Shown: positions 36,335-45,067, counted from the stretch's first letter. The stretch is DNA of 64,000 bases from Caballeronia sordidicola (GCF_000729995.1 NZ_JNFG01000198.1:1-64000), one strand, 5' to 3'. Notes: a model not told the origin generated them from the sequence alone. Translations and numbers: made by a program.

Positions 36335-37615
36335 GGCGGAGAGGATGTCAAAGGCAATATGCCCCGACACGATGGTCATCAGTACGCGTGCCGGCAATTC
36401 ATAACCGAGGAACGGCGAGTTGTGCCCCTGGCTCTTGAGCTTGGCGGGCTCGACGAGCCATTCGGCGGCGGGATCGAAGAGACAGAGATCAGCCGTTTCA
36501 CCTACGGCAATACGCCCCGCGTTCAGCTTGAGCACGCCGGCCGGCGCCGTCGTGATGCGCGTAAGCGCCTTCGCCAGCGGCACCCCCGTCTCCCGCGCCC
36601 ATTTCACCGTCAGCGACAGCAACAGTTCCAACCCAGTCGCGCCCGGCGTCGCTTCGGCGAAAGGCAGCAGCTTTTCGTCGTCGTCGAGCGGGGTGTGATC
36701 TGAGCAGATTGCATCGATGGTGCCATCCGCCAGCCCCGCGCGAATCGCGTCGCGGTCACGCTGCGAGCGCAACGGCGGATCGAGACGAAATTGCGAATTG
36801 AAATAACCGATGTCCATATCGGTCAGATGCACGTGGTTGATGGTCACGTCGCAGGTCACAGGCAAGCCCTCGGCCTTCGCTTCACGCACCAGCGCCACGC
36901 CCGCCGCCGACGACAAATGCGACAAGTGCACTCGCGCGCCCGACACCCGCACCAATTCGAAAATAGTATGCAGAGCGATGGTTTCCGCCGACACCGGCAC
37001 GCCCGACAAGCCGAGGCGCGACGCCACCGCGCCACTCGCCGCCACGCCGCCGCTCGCCATATACGAGTCTTGCGGGCGCAGCCACACGGCATACCCGTAC
37101 GTGGTCGCATATTGCAGCGCGCGCAACAGCGTGCGTGTATTGACAATCGGCGTATCGGCTTGCGAGAAGCCAATACAACCCGACTCGGTCAACTCGACCA
37201 TTTCGGTGATCGCTTCGCCCTTGAGCCCCACGGTCAACGCGCCGAGCGGATACACGTGCGCCTGATGCAGCTTCTGCGCGCGGAACTTGAGCATTTCAAC
37301 AAGACCCGGTTCATCGAGAACGGGATCGGTATCGGGCGGACAGACGAGACTGGTCACGCCGCCTGCCGCCGCAGCCGCCATTTCGGACTCGAGCGTGGCC
37401 TTGTGTTCAAACCCCGGCTCGCGCAACCGCGCGCTCAAGTCGACAAAACCCGGCGCAAGGGCCAACCCTTTTGCATCGATCACCCGCGCCGCGTGAAAAT
37501 CGGCGGGGGCATCGCCAATGGCGACAATCTTCCCCGCCGCGATAAACACATCGGCCTGAGTTTGGGTGCCCGCAGCCGGGTCAATGAGCGTGCCGCCCTT
37601 TATAAGGATCTTCAT
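36275..37615 (-). CDS. pyrC: Dihydroorotase-like protein (probable non-catalytic PyrC')
   Basis: A 446-residue amidohydrolase-fold protein in the pyrimidine operon. The first zinc-binding motif of active dihydroorotases (DxHxH) is replaced: the segment reads PGFVDLSARLREPG, with no histidine. That matches the inactive PyrC'/PyrX partner, which in Pseudomonas is needed to assemble aspartate transcarbamoylase; a true dihydroorotase would then be encoded elsewhere. I choose the ATG at 37615 (MKILIKGG) over an in-frame TTG at 37639. The frame's last 20 or more residues, after GHIAFD, come from the TnpB element's right end read backwards, so the native C-terminus has been replaced. Its reading frame overlaps the 3' end of tnpB by 60 bases. 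Confidence 0.85.
   Translation of the reverse strand: MKILIKGGTLIDPAAGTQTQADVFIAAGKIVAIGDAPADFHAARVIDAKGLALAPGFVDLSARLREPGFEHKATLESEMAAAAAGGVTSLVCPPDTDPVLDEPGLVEMLKFRAQKLHQAHVYPLGALTVGLKGEAITEMVELTESGCIGFSQADTPIVNTRTLLRALQYATTYGYAVWLRPQDSYMASGGVAASGAVASRLGLSGVPVSAETIALHTIFELVRVSGARVHLSHLSSAAGVALVREAKAEGLPVTCDVTINHVHLTDMDIGYFNSQFRLDPPLRSQRDRDAIRAGLADGTIDAICSDHTPLDDDEKLLPFAEATPGATGLELLLSLTVKWARETGVPLAKALTRITTAPAGVLKLNAGRIAVGETADLCLFDPAAEWLVEPAKLKSQGHNSPFLGYELPARVLMTIVSGHIAFDILSALMDGDSLCRRSMSRAGKDI
36324..36339 (+). repeat. Right-end hairpin of the TnpB element
   Basis: CCGTCC (36324-36329) pairs with GGGCGG (36334-36339), including one G-U, around ATTA. It overlaps the last codons of tnpB and the last part of the minus-strand pyrC frame, and should be the omega-RNA scaffold's 3' stem. 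Confidence 0.6.
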
Positions 37616-37619
37616 GGTG

Positions 37620-38651
37620 TTAGTCGTGATTTCCGGCAACGATGCCCATTACCGCCATCCGCACGGCAATGCCGAATGTGACCTGGTTGAGGATCACCGA
37701 TTGCGGGCCGTCGGCCACTTGCGAATCGATTTCCACGCCGCGATTCATCGGTCCGGGATGCATCACGATAGCGTCGGGCGCAGCCAGCGCAAGACGCTCC
37801 GGCGTGAGTCCCCAGGACTTGAAATACTCTTGCGCCGACGGCAGTAACGCCCCGCTCATGCGTTCGTTCTGCAAGCGCAGCATGATGATCACATCGACAC
37901 CCTTCAGCCCTTCGTCGAGGTTGTGATACACGTGCACGCCCATCTCGTTGAGATTGCCCGGCAGCAAGGTGCGCGGACCGATCGCGCGCACTTCCGGCAC
38001 ACCCAGCGTGGTCAGCGCGTGAATATCCGAACGGGCGACACGCGAATGCAAAATGTCACCCACAATAGCCACGCGCAGATTCGTGAAATCGCGCTTGTAA
38101 TGACGGATGGTGTACATGTCGAGCAAACCCTGCGTCGGGTGCGCATGACGCCCATCGCCGGCATTGATCACGTGCACATGCGGCGCGCAATGTTCAGCAA
38201 TCAGATACGGCGCGCCGCTCGACGCATGACGCACGACGAACATATCCGCGTGCATGGCCGAGAGGTTGTTGATGGTGTCGAGCAGCGACTCGCCCTTGCT
38301 CGTGGACGATGCATTGATATTCAGGTTGATGACGTCCGCCGAGAGTCGCTTCGCGGCGATCTCGAACGTGGTCCGGGTGCGCGTGGAGTTCTCGAAGAAC
38401 AGGTTGAAGACTGACTTGCCACGCAGCAGCGGCACTTTCTTGATCTCGCGATCCGTCACGCTGACGAATTGTTCGGCGGTATCGAGAATATGCGTGACGA
38501 TCGCGCGCGGAAGTCCTTCTATGGTGAGCAAATGCTTGAGTTCGCCGTTCTTCGTGAGCTGCGGATTGCCTTTGAGAAAACCGTAGCGCGAAGACGCCGG
38601 TTTTCTGTCCGGCACGCTGCTTTCGGCAGAACCCTGGGTGGCCGTGTTCAT
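37620..38651 (-). CDS. pyrB: Aspartate carbamoyltransferase catalytic subunit
   Basis: Joins carbamoyl phosphate and aspartate, the committed step of pyrimidine synthesis. The 343-residue protein contains the carbamoyl-phosphate loop FFENSTRTRTTFE near 89, SSTSKGESLLDT and the HPTQGLLD motif. The N-terminal extension of about 35 residues is typical of ATCases that assemble with PyrC'. The neighbouring PyrC-like gene starts 4 bases downstream of its stop codon. Confidence 0.95.
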   Translation of the reverse strand: MNTATQGSAESSVPDRKPASSRYGFLKGNPQLTKNGELKHLLTIEGLPRAIVTHILDTAEQFVSVTDREIKKVPLLRGKSVFNLFFENSTRTRTTFEIAAKRLSADVINLNINASSTSKGESLLDTINNLSAMHADMFVVRHASSGAPYLIAEHCAPHVHVINAGDGRHAHPTQGLLDMYTIRHYKRDFTNLRVAIVGDILHSRVARSDIHALTTLGVPEVRAIGPRTLLPGNLNEMGVHVYHNLDEGLKGVDVIIMLRLQNERMSGALLPSAQEYFKSWGLTPERLALAAPDAIVMHPGPMNRGVEIDSQVADGPQSVILNQVTFGIAVRMAVMGIVAGNHD

Positions 38652-38717
38652 GTCGATCCTGATGGTGCGGTGTTTTTGTCGGGGGAGAGGCGTCGCTGCT
38701 GTTCTTACACGCGCGCT

Positions 38718-39233
38718 TTAATCCGTGCGAGCTTCAGTCGTGAACGCCAGCGTGCCGTCGTCGCGCCGCGCGAGCACGAGATTGGCGCTCGCGGGTACAT
38801 CGACTACACCGCCGGTGAAACGCGCCGCCATGGGCAACTCGCGGCCGCCGCGATCGGCGAGCACGGCCAGTTCCACGGAGGCCGGTCGGCCGAAGTCATA
38901 AAGCTCGTTGACGGCTGCACGCACGGTCCGACCTGTTGAGAGCACGTCGTCGATCAGCAGGATTTTTCGATTGTCGACTTCGAACGGCAACGAGGTCGGG
39001 CTGGCCTGGCTGTGCAGGCCTTTTTTGGCGTAATCGTCGCGATGCAACGACACGTTCACCACGCCGAATTCGGCCACGTTCAGGTCTTTGGCCAGCCGTT
39101 CAGCGAGCCACACGCCACCGCTATAAATACCGGCGAGCACCGGAGCGCCGGCTTGCGTCAGCGACTCGCCATAAGCCGCGCGAATCAGACCCAGCAACTC
39201 GCGATACAGCGCCTCGGCGTCAATGGAACTCAT
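38718..39233 (-). CDS. pyrR: Bifunctional pyr regulator / uracil phosphoribosyltransferase PyrR
   Basis: A 171-residue phosphoribosyltransferase-fold protein. ILLIDDVLSTGRTVRAAVNEL is the PRPP-binding signature and SLHRDDYAKKG the flexible-loop region typical of PyrR. In Gram-positive bacteria PyrR binds pyr mRNA; in proteobacteria its regulatory role is less clear. I use the ATG at 39233 rather than a TTG at 39245. It overlaps the end of ruvX by 14 bases and sits 66 bases before pyrB. Confidence 0.9.
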   Translation of the reverse strand: MSSIDAEALYRELLGLIRAAYGESLTQAGAPVLAGIYSGGVWLAERLAKDLNVAEFGVVNVSLHRDDYAKKGLHSQASPTSLPFEVDNRKILLIDDVLSTGRTVRAAVNELYDFGRPASVELAVLADRGGRELPMAARFTGGVVDVPASANLVLARRDDGTLAFTTEARTD

Positions 39234-39690
39234 GGTTGTTATCAAGTCCGTCTAGATACTGTTGGAGAATGACGCGCGCGGCTTCGGCGTCGATATCGTC
39301 GTAACGGCCCTTTGCATTCATCTTCACGCCGTTGCGCTTCATTTCGGCCTTCGCTTCCACCGATGAATACCGCTCGTCCACCCAGGTCACCGACACGCTG
39401 AAGCGACCATTGAGCTGGTTGCCGAAGCGCGTGGCCAGTTGGGTCATTTCGTGCGGCGTGCCGTCGGGATGCATCGGCAGCCCGACAATTACCGTCATGG
39501 GTTTCCATTCGGCAATTAATTGACCCGCCATTTCGAAACGATATTCACGGCTGCGGTTTTCAAACACCGTCAGCGCCCGGGCGTGTCCGGTCAATGTATT
39601 GCCGACCGCGACGCCAATGCGTTTCTCGCCGTAATCGAAGGCGAGCAGCGTGGCTTCGGCGCGGGTGTCAGGGCGGCCGTCACCCGTCAT
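39220..39690 (-). CDS. ruvX: RuvX/YqgF-family putative pre-16S rRNA nuclease
   Basis: A 156-residue RNase H-fold protein. LLAFDYGEKRIGVAVGN is the first catalytic acidic block, VGLPMHPDG and VDERYSSVEA follow, and DDIDAEAARVILQQYL supplies the final acidic residues. The family was annotated as a Holliday-junction resolvase and is now linked to 16S rRNA 5'-end maturation. It overlaps yqgE by four bases (ATGA) and pyrR by 14. Confidence 0.93.
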   Translation of the reverse strand: MTGDGRPDTRAEATLLAFDYGEKRIGVAVGNTLTGHARALTVFENRSREYRFEMAGQLIAEWKPMTVIVGLPMHPDGTPHEMTQLATRFGNQLNGRFSVSVTWVDERYSSVEAKAEMKRNGVKMNAKGRYDDIDAEAARVILQQYLDGLDNNHEFH

Positions 39691-40265
39691 GCGTGGCCCG
39701 CTTCGCCCGACAGCATGGACAGCGACACGCCAAGCAGCGACAACGCCGCTTGCAACTTGTCTTCAGCGGGCACGTCGAAGACGATGCGCGGATCGGCTTC
39801 CACGGTCAGCCAGCCGTTCTTGGCGATTTCTTCCTCGAGTTGCCCCGCGCCCCAGCCGGCATGGCCGAGCGTGAGCAGGAACCGTGCTGGGCCCTTGCCG
39901 CTCGCAACCGCTTCGAGCACGTCTTTCGACGTGGTCATGGCAAGGCCGCCGGGAACGCTCATGGACGATGTATAGACATCGCCGTCGGCCGGATCGTGCA
40001 GCACGAAGCCGCGTTCGGTCTGCACCGGGCCGCCGAAATAAACAGGCAAATGCACGAGCGGCTCGATCTCGAGTTTCAGGTCGATGCGATTGAAAAGCGA
40101 TTGGAGGTCGATGTCGGTCGGCCGGTTGATCACCAGGCCGAGCGCACCGCGCTCGCTGTGATCGCAAAGGTAGACTACAGTCCCCGAGAACGTGGGATCG
40201 GCCATGTTAGGCATGGCGATCAGGAACTGATTGGTCAAATTGATGCGATCGGAAGTCTTGGACAT
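39687..40265 (-). CDS. yqgE: YqgE/AlgH family protein
   Basis: A 192-residue UPF0301 protein. NQFLIAMPNMADPTFSGTVVYLC at the start and ALGLVINRPTDI are the family's hallmarks. Its biochemical function is not firmly known; AlgH has been connected with alginate regulation in Pseudomonas. It is the first gene of the yqgE-ruvX-pyrR-pyrB-pyrC transcript and is divergent from the photolyase with only 29 bases between starts, so promoters must overlap the coding ends or each other. Confidence 0.92.
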   Translation of the reverse strand: MSKTSDRINLTNQFLIAMPNMADPTFSGTVVYLCDHSERGALGLVINRPTDIDLQSLFNRIDLKLEIEPLVHLPVYFGGPVQTERGFVLHDPADGDVYTSSMSVPGGLAMTTSKDVLEAVASGKGPARFLLTLGHAGWGAGQLEEEIAKNGWLTVEADPRIVFDVPAEDKLQAALSLLGVSLSMLSGEAGHA

Positions 40266-40294
40266 AATTCAAATTTTTTCAAAGGCACTGCTTG

Positions 40295-41746
40295 ATGGCC
40301 GACTTTGATCTGGGACTAGTCTGGTTTCGACGAGACCTGCGCGTAGCAGACCATGCTGCACTTTATCACGCACTAACACGCTGCCGCCGGGTGCTGTGCG
40401 CGTTCATTTTCGACAGCGAAATTCTCTCGCCCCTCCCTCAAAACGATCGGCGCGTGCCGTTTATTCATGCCAGCCTGATCGAACTCGATAAAACCCTGCG
40501 CGACGCGGGCGGTGGACTGATGGTGCGGCACGGTGTGCCGTCGCACGAGATTCCGGCGCTGGCCCGCGAATGCGGCGTTGATGCGGTGTTCACCAATCGC
40601 GATTACGAGCCCTCTGCGAAAGCGCGAGACGAGGATATCGGCAAAAAACTGGCCAGCGCGGACGTGGCGTTTTTCACGTTCAAAGACCAGGTGATTTTTC
40701 ATCAGGACGACGTGCTGACGGGCGCGGGTAAACCGTACACCGTGTTCACGCCCTATAAGCGCAACTGGCTGGCATCGCTTACGCCGGACGCGTTGAAGCC
40801 GTATGCGTCGGAGGACAATCTCGATGCTTTGGCGCCGCCGCCGGCTGGCGTGAAGCACGGCATTCCATCGCTGGAGGCACTTGGATTCAGCGCTGCGCAC
40901 GCGCCCGCGTTGCCGGCAGGATCGAGCGGCGCGTACCAGCTCTTCGATGACTTCATCGACCGCATGGCCGATTACGACCGGACCCGCGACTTCCCGTCCG
41001 TCAAAGGTCCGAGCTATCTCAGCGTCCATCTGCGGCACGGCACCATTTCGATTCGCGCGTTAGCCCGCACCGCGCACGACGCTCAGCGCCACGGCAATCG
41101 AGGCGCGGAAACGTGGCTGTCCGAACTGGTCTGGCGCGACTTTTATTTTTCGGTGCTGCACCATTTTCCGTATGTTGGCGTGCCGGGCGACCACAAGGCG
41201 TTCAAGCCGGAATATGACCGTATCAAGTGGGAAACGGGCGACGCCGCCGATGCCAATTTCGCCGCGTGGTGCGAAGGCCAGACCGGCTATCCGCTAGTCG
41301 ATGCCGCCATGCGCCAGATCAATCAGTCGGGTTATATGCATAACCGCTTGCGGATGGTCGTGGCGAGTTTTCTCACGAAGGATCTCGGGCTTGACTGGCG
41401 GCGGGGCGAGCAGCATTTCGAGTCCCTGCTGAACGACTTCGAGCTGTCATCGAATAATGGCGGGTGGCAGTGGGCGTCGTCGAGCGGCTGCGACGCACAG
41501 CCGTATTTCCGCATTTTCAATCCGATCACGCAGTCGGAGAAATTCGATACCCACGGCAAGTTCATCCGACATTACGTGCCGGAACTCGCCGCGTTGTCGG
41601 ATAAGGACATCCATGCGCCGTGGAAAGCGAAACCGGATGCATTGAAGGCCGCGAAGATTTCGCTGGGCGCTGAATACCCCATGCCGGTCGTCGATCACGA
41701 TGCGGCGCGCAAAGTCACACTCGCGCGGTATGCCGCAATCAAGTAG
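40295..41746 (+). CDS. phrB: Deoxyribodipyrimidine photolyase
   Basis: Light-driven repair enzyme for cyclobutane pyrimidine dimers, 483 residues. The N-terminal antenna domain starts LGLVWFRRDLRVADHAAL. The C-terminal FAD domain has SYLSVHLRHGTIS, TWLSELVWRDFYF, TGYPLVDAAMRQ and the WQWASSSGCDAQPYFRIFNP signature, all characteristic of class I CPD photolyases. I start at the ATG at 40295, which follows AAAGG closely; a TTG directly before it is in frame. Confidence 0.95.
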   Translation: MADFDLGLVWFRRDLRVADHAALYHALTRCRRVLCAFIFDSEILSPLPQNDRRVPFIHASLIELDKTLRDAGGGLMVRHGVPSHEIPALARECGVDAVFTNRDYEPSAKARDEDIGKKLASADVAFFTFKDQVIFHQDDVLTGAGKPYTVFTPYKRNWLASLTPDALKPYASEDNLDALAPPPAGVKHGIPSLEALGFSAAHAPALPAGSSGAYQLFDDFIDRMADYDRTRDFPSVKGPSYLSVHLRHGTISIRALARTAHDAQRHGNRGAETWLSELVWRDFYFSVLHHFPYVGVPGDHKAFKPEYDRIKWETGDAADANFAAWCEGQTGYPLVDAAMRQINQSGYMHNRLRMVVASFLTKDLGLDWRRGEQHFESLLNDFELSSNNGGWQWASSSGCDAQPYFRIFNPITQSEKFDTHGKFIRHYVPELAALSDKDIHAPWKAKPDALKAAKISLGAEYPMPVVDHDAARKVTLARYAAIK

Positions 41747-41793
41747 CGCAATTTAAGCGAGGTTCCTGCCGGTAAGCGCGAACGGAAACAAAC

Positions 41794-43152
41794 CTATCGC
41801 GCGACCGCCATGCCCCTTTCGATCATTGCGGTCAGCGCCGCAACAGACGACCCGTGCTCTGAAGGCGCAATCCCCGCCGCAGCCTGATGCAACATTGCGC
41901 CAAGCGCCTGAGCGGCCTTCTCGGGAATCGCGGCGTCGAGCGGCGAGCCCACCGGCGTTGTCTGTGCCTCATAAGCAATCCGCCGCCACGCAAGCCCGAG
42001 CGTGTCGGCAAGCAACGCGACATGACCAAGACCTAGCGCACACGCCGCCGCGCCCAGCCGATACGCCGCGTCAGCAGCCTTGAGCGCAGCGGGTACGTCA
42101 ATAAGGCTAGCCTCCCGCGCCGAGATCCCATGCTCGATCAACGCGCCAATAGCCGGCTCGGCGCTCGTCAGGAAGTCCTCGTACGCAACCGCGTTCACGC
42201 GCAATACGCCCAGATCGCGAGTGGAGGCATCACGCGCCTGCTCCGCATTGCGCTCCCACGCGTCCTCGGACTCCTGCGACGCAGCAATGTGCCAGTCCAC
42301 GGTCAAGCCGTAATCGCGCAACACATCGACCTGGACGGAATCCTCCGCCGACGCGCCGTATAACGCGTAGTCGCGCCACAGCAGCGCCAGCGCGGCGCGC
42401 ACCAGCGACTTGGGCGCATGCGACAAACCGTGCGCCTGATCGGCGAGAACCAGATTGAAGCGAGCGTACAGGCGATGCGCGTCAGCAGCGGTGTCGGGAT
42501 CGGGCTGCAAACGCAATGCCTCGACCACCGCGCCCGCCAGACGCCAGAAATCGTAGGGATCGGGACCGGCGAGATCGGCCAGACAGGCGTCCAGGATAGA
42601 GACGATTTCCGCCTCTCCCCGCAACTCGCCGGCCTTCAAACGCAGCAGCATCAGCAACGCACGTTCGTAGTGTGCCCGCACGCGAGCAAGGCGCTCAGGG
42701 GAAATGGAACGCAGCGTAGCCGGCGCAATGGCGCGGCCGGCGAGCGCGAGGTCATCGAAGGAAACGGGCGCGGCACGGGTATGTGCGGCCATCAGCGCAT
42801 GCAGCCCGCGATAATGCTCGAACAGCAGCGTGGAACAGGCAAGCTCGCGCAGATTGCGGCGCTCCACGGCCGCGCTGAAATCACGCAGCGCCTCGGCGAA
42901 CTGGTTGCGATTTTTGTCGGTCAGGCTGGCAAGCGGTGACACCAGCACCAGGGTCTCGCCAAAACGCTGCGCCGGCAGCCAGCCCGCCGAGTGCAACGCA
43001 CCAATCCCGCGACGCAGGACCCCGAGCGTGTCGCCGTCGCGCATGAATGCGTGCAGCGCGTCGGTCAGCGCCATCTCCGCAATCCGCACGGCGCCCCCGC
43101 GCGGGTTGGGCAATGCCTGGAACGTGTTGCTCAAGCCGGATTGTGTTGTCAT
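41794..43152 (-). CDS. Alanine-rich hypothetical protein
   Basis: A 452-residue, largely alpha-helical soluble protein, rich in Ala, Leu and Arg. I do not recognise a family with confidence. The helical layout and a position near rubredoxin recall the N-terminal region of PilL/ChpA chemotaxis-like kinases, whose genes adjoin rubredoxin in many Burkholderiales, but no His-phosphotransfer motif or kinase domain is visible. I place the start at 43152 (MTTQSGLS); the reading frame stays open for another 83 codons upstream, but these look non-coding. It is convergent with phrB, 47 bases apart, with no clear terminator between. Confidence 0.65.
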   Translation of the reverse strand: MTTQSGLSNTFQALPNPRGGAVRIAEMALTDALHAFMRDGDTLGVLRRGIGALHSAGWLPAQRFGETLVLVSPLASLTDKNRNQFAEALRDFSAAVERRNLRELACSTLLFEHYRGLHALMAAHTRAAPVSFDDLALAGRAIAPATLRSISPERLARVRAHYERALLMLLRLKAGELRGEAEIVSILDACLADLAGPDPYDFWRLAGAVVEALRLQPDPDTAADAHRLYARFNLVLADQAHGLSHAPKSLVRAALALLWRDYALYGASAEDSVQVDVLRDYGLTVDWHIAASQESEDAWERNAEQARDASTRDLGVLRVNAVAYEDFLTSAEPAIGALIEHGISAREASLIDVPAALKAADAAYRLGAAACALGLGHVALLADTLGLAWRRIAYEAQTTPVGSPLDAAIPEKAAQALGAMLHQAAAGIAPSEHGSSVAALTAMIERGMAVAR

Positions 43153-43513
43153 GGAACGCTCACGAGCCGACGCTGGCGTTAAGCCGTGCATCGGATGGAT
43201 CTTGATCGAACCCGGGCACGTTTTCGCCAGGATCTGCCGATGCATGCCGATGCATGCCGCCGCATCCCCTCTGGCGATACAACCCGGACACACGCCCGAA
43301 GAGTCGAGTCGAGCCAACTCGCTGGCCGAACGTTCCTGCTCACGGATCTGATTGTGGTCTATCTGACCATCATGCGCGCCGCGAACCACAAAGCGAACCA
43401 CGACGCATCATGCGAAGCGCATGTCATGTTCCCATGCGTAAACAAAGGCGCGCCGCATGAAGGCATCCCATCCATGCGGCGCGGTTTTTCCTGCACGACA
43501 TCCGAGCCTTTGC
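43153..43513. other. Intergenic region between hypothetical gene and rubredoxin
   Basis: 361 bases with the rubredoxin terminator at 43449-43483. It should also hold the promoter of the minus-strand 452-residue gene. A short direct repeat GATGCATGCC occurs near 43240-43260. No gene is recognised. Confidence 0.5.
43449..43483 (-). terminator. Intrinsic terminator of rubredoxin
   Basis: An 11-bp perfect stem (CGCGCCGCATG at 43449-43459 with CATGCGGCGCG at 43473-43483) lies 30 bases after the rubredoxin stop on the minus strand and is followed there by a CCTTTGTTT tract. On the plus strand the stem is followed by GTTTTTC, so it could act in both directions. Confidence 0.75.
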
Positions 43514-43684
43514 TCAGATCTGGACCATTTCGAAGTCTTCCTTGCGCGCGCCGCATTCCGGACACGTCCAGTTGATTGGAACGTCTTCCCAGCGAGTGCC
43601 CGGCGCAATCCCTTCCTCGGGCAGTCCCGCTTCCTCGTCATAAATCCAGCCACAAATCAGGCACATCCAGCTTCTGTATTCCAT
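43514..43684 (-). CDS. rubA: Rubredoxin
   Basis: A 56-residue iron protein for one-electron transfer in the cytoplasm. The four iron ligands are two CxxC-type pairs: MCLICGWIYDE near residue 7 and CPECGARKEDFEMV near 41. Between them, GIAPGTRWEDVPINWTC is the standard rubredoxin core. Length and spacing are normal. Translation starts at MEYRSW, 43682-43684. It is divergent from the ThiD-like kinase across the repeat region. Confidence 0.95.
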   Translation of the reverse strand: MEYRSWMCLICGWIYDEEAGLPEEGIAPGTRWEDVPINWTCPECGARKEDFEMVQI

Positions 43685-44182
43685 ACTTATGTCGCGTCGG
43701 GCAATCGGTTAAATGAGTGCATGATGGTACCGGTTTGGCGGCGCGATGCCTAGCAATGCAGCAGCGTCGGCCGATCGGCCGGGAATCGGCCGGGAATCGG
43801 CCGGGAATCGGCCGGGAATCGGCCGGGAATCGGCCGGGAATCGGCCGGGAATCGGCCGGGAATCGGCCGAAATTCGGACGAAATTCGGACGGCTTTCGGG
43901 TTTCGTCAGGCTTTCGTTGGCCCCGCCGTTGGCCCCGCCGTCGGCGCCATCGCCGGCACCGTCACTGGCCCGCCATTGAGCGTTACACGGCGCGCAACGC
44001 CCTTCCAGCAAGTATCGGTCCCTCGTTGCATTGCTTCCCGCGCACTGTTTCACCCGGTTTTGGTGCGAAAAAAAGCCCATCTCATGTGTCCGCGCGACTT
44101 TAGGCCGCATAATCGTGCCGTTTGCGCCGACTCCTTGTCCGGCCGCTTGAATAGCCGATAGATCGAACACACGAATAATCCG
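43685..44182. other. Divergent intergenic region rubA / thiD with tandem repeats
   Basis: 498 bases between divergent starts. It holds the 11-bp array at 43774-43868, degenerate copies of it to about 43890, and a short direct repeat of TTGGCCCCGCCG near 43917-43940. Frames through this region are translations of the repeat and not genes. Promoters for both genes must lie here. Confidence 0.6.
43774..43868 (+). repeat. 11-bp tandem repeat (ATCGGCCGGGA)
   Basis: Eight perfect copies of ATCGGCCGGGA followed by ATCGGCC; two or three diverged copies (ATTCGGACGAA-like) continue to about 43890. The unit contains the palindrome CGGCCG and its length is close to one DNA helical turn, so the palindromes fall on the same face of the helix. 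There are no spacers, so it is not CRISPR. Confidence 0.95.
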
Positions 44183-45067
44183 ATGCCCAGCGACACCCCT
44201 CCTATTGTTCTAACCTTTGGCCTGTCCGATCCCACGGGCGGCTCCGGCCTGCAGGCAGACCTGCTGACACTTGCCAGCATGGGCTGTCACGGGCTCACCG
44301 TCCTGACCGGCTACACCGTGCGCGACTCGGCGACCTGCGATGAAGTCACCGGCCTCGACCCTGACACCGTCGGCACTCAGGCCCGCATGTTGCTGGAAGA
44401 TATGCCTGTAGCGGCCTTCAAAATCGGCGCGGCGACGCGCGCGGAAGTGGTGAGTGCAATTGCAGAAGTGGTCGCCGACTACGACGACGTGCCGCTGATC
44501 CTCGCGCCCGACTTCACGCTCGACGACGAGCACGTGCTGGCGGCGGACGAATTGCGCGAATCGATCGCGGATTTGCTGGTGCCGCAAACCACCATGCTTG
44601 TCGCCGATCACGCCACGCTCCTGCAGCTCGCACAGCCCGATGGCGACGCCGAAGCGCCCACGCTCGACGCCGCGATCTCGCATTTGCTGTCGCAGGGCTG
44701 CGAGTACATCCTGGCGACGGAAACGGGCACGCACCGGCATGTGAACACGCTTTACAGCGAGGAAGGCCAGATCCGGCAGGACACGTGGGACCGGACCGAG
44801 CACCGCATGATGGGCATTACCGACACGCTCGGGTCCGCCATCGCCGCGTTGCTGGCCAACGGACAGGAACCCGCGGAAGCCGCGCGCGAAGCTCAGGAAT
44901 ATGTGTTCCAGGCGACCCGCGCAGCCTTCAGGCCCGGCATGGGCGCGTATTTGCCGGATCGATTTTTCTGGGCGCGGTCGAACGATGACGACGACGAAAC
45001 ACCGCCCGTGGTCATAGATACACAAGCAGATGCACCACCCGTTACACCGGGCGAAGCCCGCCACTGA
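44183..45067 (+). CDS. thiD: Hydroxymethylpyrimidine/phosphomethylpyrimidine kinase
   Basis: A 294-residue ribokinase-fold kinase that phosphorylates HMP and HMP-P in thiamine synthesis. VLTFGLSDPTGGSGLQADLLT near residue 9, FKIGAATRAEVV near 78 and the late TDTLGSAIAALLANG (anion-hole GSA) fit the ThiD/PdxK branch. The usual GTGC-type motif appears here as TDTLGSA and the C-terminus carries an acidic DDDDE extension, so substrate choice (HMP-P or a pyridoxal-like substrate) is not certain. The coding end overlaps the spacing before the DUF72 gene, 25 bases downstream. Confidence 0.82.
   Translation: MPSDTPPIVLTFGLSDPTGGSGLQADLLTLASMGCHGLTVLTGYTVRDSATCDEVTGLDPDTVGTQARMLLEDMPVAAFKIGAATRAEVVSAIAEVVADYDDVPLILAPDFTLDDEHVLAADELRESIADLLVPQTTMLVADHATLLQLAQPDGDAEAPTLDAAISHLLSQGCEYILATETGTHRHVNTLYSEEGQIRQDTWDRTEHRMMGITDTLGSAIAALLANGQEPAEAAREAQEYVFQATRAAFRPGMGAYLPDRFFWARSNDDDDETPPVVIDTQADAPPVTPGEARH

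Larger units (their letters stand above)
35040..36352 (+). mobile_element. TnpB-only IS200/IS605-type (IS1341-like) element
   Basis: The element carries a small ribbon-helix-helix gene and tnpB but no TnpA transposase. A hairpin lies at the left end (35078-35093, CCGCCCT-tc-AGGGCGG) and another at the right end (36324-36339, CCGTCC-atta-GGGCGG); the sequences around the two hairpins resemble each other, as expected for IS605-type ends. The right boundary is placed near 36352, where pyrC-like coding resumes; the left is less certain (35035-35075). Movement would need a TnpA in trans. It sits between pyrC and plsC of the pyrimidine operon, reading against it. Confidence 0.65.

Noticed and set aside
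43774..43868. CRISPR array
   Set aside because: The 11-bp units are directly adjacent with no spacers and no cas genes are in the window.
43717..44103. Repeat-encoded protein (GRESAGNRPGI-type repeats)
   Set aside because: Several frames are open only because the 11-bp repeat has no stops; no start signal or flanking domain supports a real protein.
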